From assembly GCA_963578625.1 (NCBI GenBank), contig CAUZEO010000234.1, positions 1 through 8,357 on the forward strand: a DNA stretch of 8,357 nt, read 5' to 3'. The DNA is from CAUZEO01 sp963578625. GTDB lineage: Bacteria; Verrucomicrobiota; Kiritimatiellia; SLOV01. Below, in pieces: positions 1-6,415 of the stretch. Positions within the stretch are counted from its first letter, which is position 1; every line of letters begins with the position of its first letter. The notes below the pieces were generated by a model that worked only from the letters and a program-made list of their open reading frames with translations, searched no databases and was not told where the DNA came from. Position numbers and translations under genes: made by a program.

Positions 1-2
1 CC

Positions 3-416
3 CGCCACACATACGATGTGCGTCAGGGCAAGTATTTGGGAGAGGTCAATGTGGCGCCGGTGCCCATACGAGGTTACGACGGAGCCCTGTTTGCGCGGTG
101 CGACTACACGATCGACGGGATTACGGTTAACGTGGAGGACGCGGAGCGAGGGGAGCCGCTGCAGGTGGAAATCGGCGTGAAAACGATCCGAGGAGGAAAA
201 GCAAACAACCGAATCGAGCGTCACGTAGTGCGGCTGGAAGTGGTAGATCCCAACGGAAAGAGTAACTACTTCTACACCCGGAATATTGATGTCAGGGATG
301 CGAGCCATCGGGAAACGATTCACACCGCGCTGAATGATCCGGCTGGGCAGTGGACAATTCGCGCGAGGGACGTGATTAGCGGGAAAGAGGCAAAAGCTGC
401 GTTCCGTCTGAGGTAA
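3..416 (+). CDS. C-terminal end of a large beta-galactosidase-like protein (5' end outside the window)
   Basis: The reading frame is open from base 3 to a TAA at 414-416, giving 137 residues. It is already mid-domain at the window edge, so the GTG at 18 is very unlikely to be the true start. Features visible are YDVRQGKYLG near the beginning, HVVRLEVVDPNG in the middle, and a terminal block TALNDPAGQW followed by a D-x-x-x-G turn. This layout is a beta-sandwich tail that I associate with secreted beta-galactosidase-like proteins of PVC bacteria. It aligns with the C-terminus of the complete minus-strand gene in this window: ALNDPAGQW matches AYNEEPGTW, and RDVISG matches TDWFAG. I infer a second, diverged member of the same family, probably extracytoplasmic. 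The catalytic part is not in view, so activity cannot be judged. Confidence 0.82.
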   Translation, partial: RHTYDVRQGKYLGEVNVAPVPIRGYDGALFARCDYTIDGITVNVEDAERGEPLQVEIGVKTIRGGKANNRIERHVVRLEVVDPNGKSNYFYTRNIDVRDASHRETIHTALNDPAGQWTIRARDVISGKEAKAAFRLR

Positions 417-612
417 GTGGGACAGGGAACATCAGGTTTCACTCTGCATGGTATTTCACCGATCCGCCGTGGCTACCCGTCCTTCTTTTTCATCACCGAT
501 CGTGCTCCGCCTTCGTGCCCCTCTTCGTGCACCGATTCCTCTGCCGAATCGCGAGACGAAGACGGGGGACGATTGATTCAGGGCGTATCAGGGTCACGTC
601 TTGTTCTTCGAG
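417..612. other. intergenic stretch with no recognisable gene; short CTTCGTGC direct repeat
   Basis: I find no convincing protein in any frame here; the short ORFs are compositionally odd and match nothing I know. The only structure is an 8-base direct repeat, CTTCGTGC at 511-518 and 523-530, within a locally repetitive CGTGC/CTTCG stretch. It may be a degenerate low-complexity intergenic element or decayed coding DNA. Confidence 0.4.
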
Positions 613-643
613 CATCGGCGGATTTGGAGAGGATCTGCCGATG
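613..643 (+). promoter_or_regulatory. 11-bp hairpin holding a ribosome binding site in its loop and an ATG in its stem
   Basis: CATCGGCGGAT (613-623) pairs with ATCTGCCGATG (633-643), with one G-U wobble, around a 9-base loop. The loop, with the base before it, carries GGAGAGG (626-632), eight bases before the ATG at 641-643, and that ATG forms the far end of the stem. No T-run follows on either strand, so it is not an ordinary intrinsic terminator. If the downstream tiny ORF is or was translated, this fold would sequester its start codon. The pairing is seen directly; the regulatory role is inference. Confidence 0.45.
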
Positions 644-709
644 AAAGGGCAAAGCAAACGCAAGCGTCTGCATTGTGGAGAGTTCTTCTTGCCGCCCGGC
701 GACCGGTGA
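641..709 (+). other. tiny ORF (22 codons), possible remnant of a small zinc-ribbon-like protein
   Basis: An ATG at 641, eight bases after GGAGAGG, opens a 22-residue reading frame ending in TGA at 707-709. The peptide is rich in K and R, then reads LHCGEFFLPPGDR. The C-G-x-x-F-x-P pattern resembles the first half of small Cys-rich ORFs (C-x-x-C-G-x-x-F-x-P-D-x-R) common in environmental bacteria, but the first Cys and the entire second Cys pair are absent. It ends within ten bases of the point where similarity to alpha-L-rhamnosidase begins. It could be a truncated gene at a rearrangement junction or a chance ORF. Identity is uncertain. Confidence 0.25.
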
Positions 710-717
710 GTGTCAAA

Positions 718-1430
718 AACATTGCCCGGGTTCAGCAGTGGCGGCAGGCCCATGCGGGCTACTGGGATCCCGGGCAGGCCGTTTACCGCGACTGCATTCA
801 GGCCGACGGAACCCCCAGCCACATCTGCAGCCAGTTCGCTAACAGCGCCGCGGTACTTGCGGACATTTGCCCCGCCCAACACAAGGGCGATCTCCTTCAG
901 CGGATTACCGACGCCGCCCTGATCGATCCGCTCAGCGTCGGGGAAGCAAAAAAAAAGGGCAGGTCAACGCCATTGTTCCGGCATCGACGCCATGGTCGGC
1001 GTACTGGCTTTGCCGCGCGTTTTTCGAGAGCGGTCTGGACATCGAAGCCGTCGAACACATGAAACCGAATTTTTGCGAATTCGATCGGATGGCTACCCTG
1101 CTCGAGGTCAGGATCCAGCACGGCAACACATGCCGGTGCCAAAGCGTGGGCGCGGCCGCGACACACCTGCTATGCGGCCACGTGCTGGGGATTGAGCCGA
1201 TTGCCGGCGGGTGGAGCGAAGTGCGGTTCGCTCCCCAACCGGCGCGGCTTACTTCTGCAAGGGGGGAATTCATGGCGCCGCTGGGGCGGCTGGCCGCCCG
1301 GTGGGAACGAATTGACAGGACATACGAACTGCACATAGAAAAGCCGGAAGGCATGTCCGTGCACGTGCAGTTCCGCACGATCGATGAGGTTGTCACGGAT
1401 GGGGAATCCTGGCGGACCTCCGCTGTGTAA
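718..1430 (+). pseudogene. alpha-L-rhamnosidase (GH78) pseudogene: 5'-truncated, -1 frameshift, decayed motif
   Basis: GH78 enzymes hydrolyse terminal alpha-L-rhamnose. Only about the last 235 residues of the family are represented. The first part lies in the frame of base 718 and shows YWDPGQAVYRDC and SQFANSAAVL, matching the family's 'W-D-x-x-x-x-x-Y-x-D-C' and 'S-Q-x-x-N-x-x-A-V-L' segments. At the nine-A run (948-956) the similarity jumps to the -1 frame. It continues through NAIVPASTPWSAYWL and the typical C-terminal beta-sandwich (HVLGIEPIAGGW, RFAPQPARL, WERIDRTYELHIEKPEG) to TAA at 1428-1430. One missing A restores a single frame. The usual T-T-x-W-E region reads TLLE, and the usual C-H-x-W motif reads C-Q-S-V, so key aromatic and His positions are gone. 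The N-terminal two-thirds, with the general acid, is absent. No start or ribosome binding site belongs to it. I judge it a genuine relic rather than only a sequencing error, because truncation and motif loss accompany the frameshift. Confidence 0.85.
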
Positions 1431-1439
1431 ACCGAACCT

Positions 1440-1480
1440 GGTCCTCGTCAGAACCACTCGGAAGATGGTTCCCCGAGACC
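1440..1480. terminator. long bulged stem-loop between two convergent gene ends
   Basis: An inner perfect stem GAACCA (1451-1456) / TGGTTC (1466-1471) with a 9-base loop is extended by CTCG (1444-1447) / CGAG (1474-1477) and by GGT (1440-1442) / ACC (1478-1480), with one bulged C and a small internal loop: 13 pairs in all. It sits 9 bases after the rhamnosidase relic's stop and 3 bases from the minus-strand fragment's stop. This is the position of a two-way terminator. There is no T-run on either side, so if it acts it is Rho-assisted or protects 3' ends. Confidence 0.5.
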
Positions 1481-1483
1481 ATG

Positions 1484-1648
1484 TCACCTGACTTCACAGG
1501 CGACATCGACAAGGGAACCTGTAAACCAGTCCGTCACCCGAAGCTTCCAAGTTTCCAATAATTCGTTGTGGGCTATGGGAAACTCAAACACGCTTCCCCG
1601 GCTCTCAACCACGATCACCTTGTTGCTCCACACGGCATCCGTCCCGTC
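1484..1648 (-). pseudogene. 3' fragment (54 codons) of a beta-galactosidase-like gene
   Basis: Read on the minus strand, this gives DGTDAVW at its start, EFPIAHNE in the middle and TWKLRVTDWFTGS near the end, then a TGA at 1484-1486. It aligns without gaps to the last 56 residues of the complete gene further right (DGTEAMW, ELPLAYNE, TWKLTATDWFAGS), with about 25 of 54 positions identical and both ending at a stop within two codons. Similarity begins abruptly, with only 18 bases separating it from the dioxygenase stop codon, and it lies in the same reading frame as the dioxygenase. It has no start codon of its own context, so it is a gene fragment left by deletion or recombination. Readthrough of the dioxygenase TAA would append about 60 residues including this module, but nothing suggests that this happens. 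Confidence 0.82.
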
Positions 1649-1666
1649 CCCGACTTCACACCTTGC

Positions 1667-2482
1667 TTAACCCTGCGAAGGAGCACCTGCTTTCCCGCCA
1701 TACTTCTCGGCGGTATCGTCTTCGGGATCGTACACAATTTCACCGTCATTCACGAACGGCACCGCCATCCCCTTTCGCCCGCTGGCGTCCGACTTCATGA
1801 TGGGTTCGGCAATGTACTGTGGGAGGTAGACCCGGCGAAACTTGGGCGAGGTGTTCGGCCCGCTGCGGTGGAGATTGTAGCTCGTGAATGCGACGACCGT
1901 CCCCGCGGGCACCTCGATCGCAATTCCGGGATCGTCTCCGGTGTAGCCAACCAGGTCGTTCGTTCCATCTTCCCGACCGTGATCATAGATCGTGTGGCTC
2001 GTGCCTCCCCTGGAGTGCGGGAGCAGGTAGACCGTTCCGTTTTCCTCATTGACATCGTCCAGGGGTACCCAGCAGGAAAGGTACGGCCGGTGCGAAGTCT
2101 GCGGATCGCCGGACTTCACGTATCCGGAGTCCTGGTGCCAGGCAAAGTGCGCCCCTCGCTCCGCGCCTTTGACAACCCATTGCTCGTTAAACAGGTATAC
2201 CTCAGAACCCAGAGCGGCTTTGGCGACTTCCGCCATCAGCGGTGAGAAAAGGAAATCGCGAAGAACAGGGCTCAAACGATATTTGTTTGAAATAAAATAA
2301 CGCAGGCCCCGGTGGTTGGCCCCATGGATCGCGGATCCGGCGGCATCCATTTCCGCATCAGCATAGCCCAGGAAGTACGTGCACTCCCGGCGCAACATAG
2401 CTAACATATCGTCGGGAACGATCCGCTCCAGGATCATATAGCCCTCTTCACGGTACTGGGCTCTTTGTCGCCCAGTGATCAT
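1667..2482 (-). CDS. phytanoyl-CoA dioxygenase (PhyH) family Fe(II)/2-oxoglutarate oxygenase
   Basis: A 271-residue cytoplasmic protein of usual PhyH length. Members couple oxidative decarboxylation of 2-oxoglutarate to hydroxylation of a small molecule; the substrates of bacterial ones are mostly unknown. The iron triad is visible: H116 and D118 in FAWHQDSGY, and H205 in YNLHRSGPN. R216 in FRRVYL is the likely 2-oxoglutarate anchor. Between them are the family blocks CWVPLDDVNEENGTVYLLPHS and VPAGTVVAF. I chose the ATG at 2480-2482 because the family N-terminus starts about there (ITGRQRAQYREEGYMIL); a GTG three codons upstream is possible. Neither has a Shine-Dalgarno. It is the second gene of a minus-strand pair with the glycoside-hydrolase-like gene, 151 bases downstream of it, so co-transcription is plausible. 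A role in modifying or demethylating a sugar-derived compound is only inference from context. Confidence 0.93.
   Translation of the reverse strand: MITGRQRAQYREEGYMILERIVPDDMLAMLRRECTYFLGYADAEMDAAGSAIHGANHRGLRYFISNKYRLSPVLRDFLFSPLMAEVAKAALGSEVYLFNEQWVVKGAERGAHFAWHQDSGYVKSGDPQTSHRPYLSCWVPLDDVNEENGTVYLLPHSRGGTSHTIYDHGREDGTNDLVGYTGDDPGIAIEVPAGTVVAFTSYNLHRSGPNTSPKFRRVYLPQYIAEPIMKSDASGRKGMAVPFVNDGEIVYDPEDDTAEKYGGKAGAPSQG
2455..2476 (-). promoter_or_regulatory. perfect 7-bp hairpin over the first codons of the dioxygenase gene
   Basis: ACTGGGC (2455-2461) and GCCCAGT (2470-2476) are perfect inverted repeats around an 8-base loop. In the mRNA the stem begins 3 bases after the ATG (2480-2482) and covers codons 3-9. 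With no Shine-Dalgarno present, such a structure could lower translation initiation. The coding sequence also constrains these bases, so chance is possible. Confidence 0.35.
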
Positions 2483-2538
2483 GCAACACACAATTTAAGT
2501 CCGCGCTCCCGTCAAAGCAAGCTCTTGATCCTCTCTAG

Positions 2539-2559
2539 CGGAAGTCGCCAATACTTCCG
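2539..2559 (-). promoter_or_regulatory. perfect 7-bp hairpin in the gap between the glycosidase-like and dioxygenase genes
   Basis: CGGAAGT (2539-2545) and ACTTCCG (2553-2559) form a perfect stem with a 7-base loop, about 75 bases downstream of the upstream gene's TAG and 57 bases before the dioxygenase ATG. It lacks a T-run, so it is more likely an mRNA processing or stability element than a terminator. The rest of the gap holds a T-rich patch soon after the TAG and nothing recognisable. Confidence 0.4.
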
Positions 2560-2633
2560 ATGCACCGACAACCACGCCGGGTTTGGGAAAAAAGATGGAG
2601 GACTCAGAGCAGGATCGATGGCGGCGAGCCCCG

Positions 2634-5600
2634 CTACATTGACCCGACTTCGAAGGTTGCTTCCGCTATGGAGCCGGCAAACCAGTCCGTCGCCGTTAGT
2701 TTCCATGTTCCGGGTTCTTCATTATAGGCCAGCGGAAGCTCAACCAACGTATTTCCATCTTCCAGAACCAACGATTTGCGCATCCACATAGCTTCCGTGC
2801 CGTCCGGCATCCATCCTTGCAGCAAAAGAGGCCGCACCGATTTTCTTCCCGTCTTGATCCTGGCCGACACGATGTTCCCCTGTTTCACCGATCTGTTCAC
2901 CGCGAGCTGAACCGGGTCCAAACGGTCCGGGCTCAGAACGGCGAACCGTGCCCGGCCGACCGGGACCACCAATTCGATCCCGGTCACACGATCTGCGCCG
3001 GGAGACGACTCCTCTTGAAGCACGTGCACGGCGCGCGGCTTTTCCCATGACAGTCGTATCTGTGCCGGGGGAGGCCATTCCTGCCTGTCACGAAAAACGG
3101 CGGGATAGTGGAAGACGCCGATCAATTCGATCCCTCTGCGCGTCCAGCGAACCATCTCAATGCGTGGAGGAAGCGGGCCGTCGGAACCCTCGATTCGCAC
3201 CGGGCATTCAATCCCCACGTCGGTGAGCAGCGTCTTCAATGCATCACGGAATTGGGAGCCCCAGGATTCGTCGCGCCCGTCCGTTTCCTCGTCGTAGCGA
3301 CGTTCATACCGGGCTAATTCACGCTCGAATAGACGTCCTGATTCTCCGTTGAACAGTTCGGCGAGATCCGGACTGGGGCGCGGGGCAAGATGGTGATCGA
3401 AGCGTCCCGGCATCGTATCCGCAATCACCGCCCCACCCCGGTCTGTAAAGGCCTTGATCACGTCCGCGGTGGCGGGATTGAGCGCATGCGTATGCGGGAG
3501 CCAAAGCACTTTGAAATTCTCTGAATCCAAAATGCCGTTGATGATCCGCTTTTCGGTGACGTAATCGTATTGCAGGCCGAGGTCTTCCAAGGCTGCCTGC
3601 AGGCCGCGGTGCGCGTCCTCACAGGAGCGATACTTCCCGGACCGATCCGGCTTCGCCCCCATGGCGCGCGGCGCCAGGGCCGCGGCAACCGAGTGAAGAA
3701 TTGCGATGCCATCGTGCTGCCGCTCGGCGCCCATGTACCACGCTCCCACCCCGAAACGAATCGGCCGCAGCGCTTCGGTCAGCATGCGGGTCGTGGGATG
3801 AAGATCAAAGTCCGGGCCGATGTAGCCGTTGAACCGGGGTATGCTGTCGTCCCACCGCCACCAGAACAGCGCCGTGGACCCATTGGAGACCATGCGCATC
3901 GCATGGCCGACGATCGGCACGTCTCCCTTCCGGTACCCGATCCAATACGAGCGCGGATAGTCGGGGGCCACGAGCGACCGGAGGATTTCATCCGCCGGCC
4001 CGGGATACGGATTAAAGAAGCCGTTGGTCGTGACAATGCCTTCCACGTCATCGGAAAAACCGCCCGAGCCTTCGAAACCGGTGATCGCTTTCGGATCCAT
4101 TTCCTTGAAGGCTCTGCCAAAACGACCCGCGAGCTTGAGGAAGTTGTGCCGGGCGAATGCCTGCCGGTCAAACCAGCGGGCGGTCAGCCCCTGCTTGAGC
4201 ACTCCGTCCTGTAGTGCAAGCGTCTCTCCTTCATACGTGTCATATCCGAGGAGATCGACCTCGTCGAAGGACGCATAGGCGCTCCCCCAGCTTGTATTCA
4301 GCTCGGCGATGTCGCCGCCGTATTCGTCGGCCAGCCATTCTCGGAACACCCGCATGTCCGAGGGATCAGTACTCGCCCCCAGCGTCGTGCCTTCATCGCC
4401 CAGGGAATATGCAAAAACCCCGTGCTCGCTGGATGGCCGATATCGGTCTACGATTTCCTGGATGTGTTTCGAGACGGCATCCTCATCGTTCCAGGAGAAC
4501 GGCTCCATACGGCCATCCCGATCGTACGTATCCTGGATGTGGGTCGTATAAGGCAATTGCGCCCATCCGTGCGCCGCGATGGTGTTGGGGGGCGCATGGG
4601 TCTTCAGGCAAATATTGAAGCCAGCCTCCCGTAAGCTTCGGTTGGCATAGTAGCCCAGCACATCATCGGCGCTATCCCACATGACCATGGTGAATCCTTC
4701 CCGATTGCGGTGGGGAACTTTCACGTCGGCGTCGCCCACGGCTACTTCTCGTCCGGCCCGTACGCAGAGAGCTTCGATTCGAACCCAAAGGGGCCAATGC
4801 GCGGCGGCGGCTACTTCGACTTCCGCGCTGCCCCCTGAATCCGGAGAACCCTCCTTCTGCCACAGGATCCTGCCGTTCGAATCGATGGCCCGAAAGACAA
4901 GTGTATCCTGTTCGGATCGCTCGCCCTGTATCGTGCCCCAAATGTGCAGCCGGTCGCCCTTCTCGACAAAGGTGCTGCTCAAGGCAACGTCGACTGAGAT
5001 ATCCGCAACGACCGAGAAGGGGACGCAGGCAAATCCCCGGGACGTTTTGCCGTCGCCGGCACGAAGCTCGATCATATAGTCGCCTGCCCGCAGCCACGGC
5101 AGCTCCACGTCGACCCGCCACGTTTTCTCCATTTGACTCGTTTGCGTGGACGCCGGGATCCGATGCCCATCACTCATCCGCCGGATGGCGGCCGCCCACT
5201 CCACACCTTGTTCAATCGCATCCAGTTTCAGCGCCGGTTGCCATCCGGTGGTTCCCACGGGCAAGTGCGCCCCATCCAAAAGCACGCTGCTGACGCCGCC
5301 ACGAACGTCGTGACCCGCCGCCCAGAGAATGGTTCGTCCGACAAAGGCGCTCCAATATTCGTACTTCGCCAGGTTCTCCCAGGAGAACGGGAGCTCAGGG
5401 GTGAGGGCGCCGAAACCGATGGGCGTCTGGGTACTATACTGGATCAGGGCCTGGCGCCCCTTTCCCTGGGTGTAGGCCCAGACTAGTTCGCCAGCCACTT
5501 CGCGACTCGGATCGGTCCTCCCCCGAGGCACATCCACCAGGCCGGCAAGCCCGGTGGGCCGCAGGAGGCCGGCTCGCTCTGTTTCGCGAGCGGGTTTCTC

Positions 5601-6110
5601 CTTGATCGCGTCGTGGCGTGCCGGGCCGAAAGGAGCGGGCCCGATGGAGACGAGGCCCGCGCCGCTGGAGACACGCTCGAGAATATCCCGCTTGATCCCG
5701 TCGGGGAGAATATTGATGCTGACATTCCCGAATACAAAGACGTCGTATTCCTTCTGCATGAGGACCGCCAACCGCTTCACGCCTTCCACACCCGCCCTGG
5801 CGGCCTCCTCTTCCCCGCAAATCACGGAATACCGGGCATCCGCGTAGACGATTTCGGCCTCCAGATCGAATCGCTGCATCAGCTCGACAACACCGCGGGG
5901 GTTGGTGGCCGGTTGTCCGCTGACGTGGAGAAAGAACAGCGCCCGCACCGGCCCGCCCGCAAGCGGTTGGGCCCACTTCACGTGCGGAGTTGCGAAATTC
6001 GTGGACAGGTTGAGCGCGAAATTCGTTCGAGATAGGGATCCGTGGTGGAAGTCGGCGGTTGCGGAACTGGCAAGGATAGTCGTCAGTGCTATGGGGATGA
6101 TATATTTCAT
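2634..6110 (-). CDS. secreted multidomain beta-galactosidase-like (GH42-related, TIM-barrel) protein
   Basis: A 1158-residue exported protein. Residues 1-19 form a signal peptide (hydrophobic IIPIALTTIL, cleavage after SATA). Residues about 52-160 look like a Rossmann/GATase-like domain (VRALFFLHVSG, YDVFVFGNVSINIL), followed by GKGRQALIQYS and beta-sandwich segments up to about 465. Residues about 470-800 resemble a GH42-type barrel: YSLGDEGTTLG with E573 as the candidate acid/base, and REWLADEYGGDIAELNTSWG, a hallmark of GH42-like proteins. E680 in ITGFEGSGGF is a candidate nucleophile, and FWWRWDDS follows at 749-756. Residues about 825-900 match a beta-galactosidase trimerisation-type domain (FKVLWLPHTHALNPA, RGGAVIADT). 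The last 110 residues are the tail module that recurs twice elsewhere in this window. It probably acts outside the cytoplasmic membrane on a beta-linked glycan, but the DEG in place of the usual N-E makes family and activity uncertain. The ATG at 6108-6110 gives the signal peptide directly; no Shine-Dalgarno is visible. It is first of a pair with the dioxygenase. Confidence 0.9.
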   Translation of the reverse strand: MKYIIPIALTTILASSATADFHHGSLSRTNFALNLSTNFATPHVKWAQPLAGGPVRALFFLHVSGQPATNPRGVVELMQRFDLEAEIVYADARYSVICGEEEAARAGVEGVKRLAVLMQKEYDVFVFGNVSINILPDGIKRDILERVSSGAGLVSIGPAPFGPARHDAIKEKPARETERAGLLRPTGLAGLVDVPRGRTDPSREVAGELVWAYTQGKGRQALIQYSTQTPIGFGALTPELPFSWENLAKYEYWSAFVGRTILWAAGHDVRGGVSSVLLDGAHLPVGTTGWQPALKLDAIEQGVEWAAAIRRMSDGHRIPASTQTSQMEKTWRVDVELPWLRAGDYMIELRAGDGKTSRGFACVPFSVVADISVDVALSSTFVEKGDRLHIWGTIQGERSEQDTLVFRAIDSNGRILWQKEGSPDSGGSAEVEVAAAAHWPLWVRIEALCVRAGREVAVGDADVKVPHRNREGFTMVMWDSADDVLGYYANRSLREAGFNICLKTHAPPNTIAAHGWAQLPYTTHIQDTYDRDGRMEPFSWNDEDAVSKHIQEIVDRYRPSSEHGVFAYSLGDEGTTLGASTDPSDMRVFREWLADEYGGDIAELNTSWGSAYASFDEVDLLGYDTYEGETLALQDGVLKQGLTARWFDRQAFARHNFLKLAGRFGRAFKEMDPKAITGFEGSGGFSDDVEGIVTTNGFFNPYPGPADEILRSLVAPDYPRSYWIGYRKGDVPIVGHAMRMVSNGSTALFWWRWDDSIPRFNGYIGPDFDLHPTTRMLTEALRPIRFGVGAWYMGAERQHDGIAILHSVAAALAPRAMGAKPDRSGKYRSCEDAHRGLQAALEDLGLQYDYVTEKRIINGILDSENFKVLWLPHTHALNPATADVIKAFTDRGGAVIADTMPGRFDHHLAPRPSPDLAELFNGESGRLFERELARYERRYDEETDGRDESWGSQFRDALKTLLTDVGIECPVRIEGSDGPLPPRIEMVRWTRRGIELIGVFHYPAVFRDRQEWPPPAQIRLSWEKPRAVHVLQEESSPGADRVTGIELVVPVGRARFAVLSPDRLDPVQLAVNRSVKQGNIVSARIKTGRKSVRPLLLQGWMPDGTEAMWMRKSLVLEDGNTLVELPLAYNEEPGTWKLTATDWFAGSIAEATFEVGSM

Positions 6111-6415
6111 ATATGTAACGCAAGCTAGAGTGATTTTTGCCGTTAGGCAACGACGAAAGATCCACGGCCTTTGTGGCCGGGAGCTTCAGGCTGTGAATCT
6201 CCTAAAATAAACGATAACCCCACCCACGGAGCCCGGGCCGAGCGAAGCAGAAAGCGAAGCTCATCCATCACTCAAGCCGGGCTCATGCCTTTCTCTTGTC
6301 GGTACGGTTAGGGGCTTTGCAACCCAACCATCTTCAAACCAACTACCCTTCTCCTGCATCTCTACCAAGTAAGAAGATTCGACATTCCTGCGCGGTCAAA
6401 GAATAATCCAACGAT
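6111..6415. promoter_or_regulatory. divergent intergenic region with several inverted repeats
   Basis: This 305-base gap lies between the starts of the glycosidase-like gene (-) and the dehydrogenase (+), so it should hold promoters for both. Seen directly: TTGCC-GTTA-GGCAA at 6137-6150, 27 bases from the minus-strand ATG; CGGCC-TTTGT-GGCCG at 6165-6179; GAGCCCGG (6229-6236) paired with CCGGGCTC (6277-6284) across 40 bases; and, inside that loop, AGCGAAGC repeated at 6241-6248 and 6253-6260. A weak sigma70-like pair for the dehydrogenase is TTCGAC (6378-6383), 18 bases, AATAAT (6402-6407), only 8 bases before its ATG, which would imply a nearly leaderless transcript. A minus-strand candidate, TTGCCT overlapping the first palindrome, then 17 bases to TAGCTT, is also weak. 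Operator function is inference. Confidence 0.4.

Noticed and set aside
18..20. GTG at 18 as the true start of the first gene
   Set aside because: The frame is open to the window edge with family-like residues before it, and the protein tail lacks any catalytic region, so the gene begins outside the window.
493..882. 129-codon minus-strand ORF over the intergenic stretch and rhamnosidase relic
   Set aside because: It overlaps the rhamnosidase similarity on the other strand, has no recognisable motif and reads like an antisense shadow.
948..957. Programmed -1 frameshifting as an active mechanism
   Set aside because: The slippery heptamer is real, but the gene lacks its 5' part and key residues, and I see no convincing downstream stimulatory stem.
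932..1487. Minus-strand ORFs of 154 and 105 codons opposite the rhamnosidase relic
   Set aside because: They are antisense to a stretch with clear GH78 similarity, and their own translations match nothing.
1568..2245. 225-codon plus-strand ORF
   Set aside because: It is the antisense of the dioxygenase, whose iron-binding motifs are intact, and of part of the tail fragment.
2512..2706. 64-codon minus-strand ORF running into the glycosidase-dioxygenase gap, ending in a basic segment
   Set aside because: Half of it is out of frame over the glycosidase-like gene, and the remainder has no recognisable family or ribosome binding site.
5434..6165. 243-codon minus-strand ORF with an earlier start than the glycosidase-like gene
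   Set aside because: It is a different frame of the same region, rich in R, G and P. The other frame carries a signal peptide and recognisable domains.
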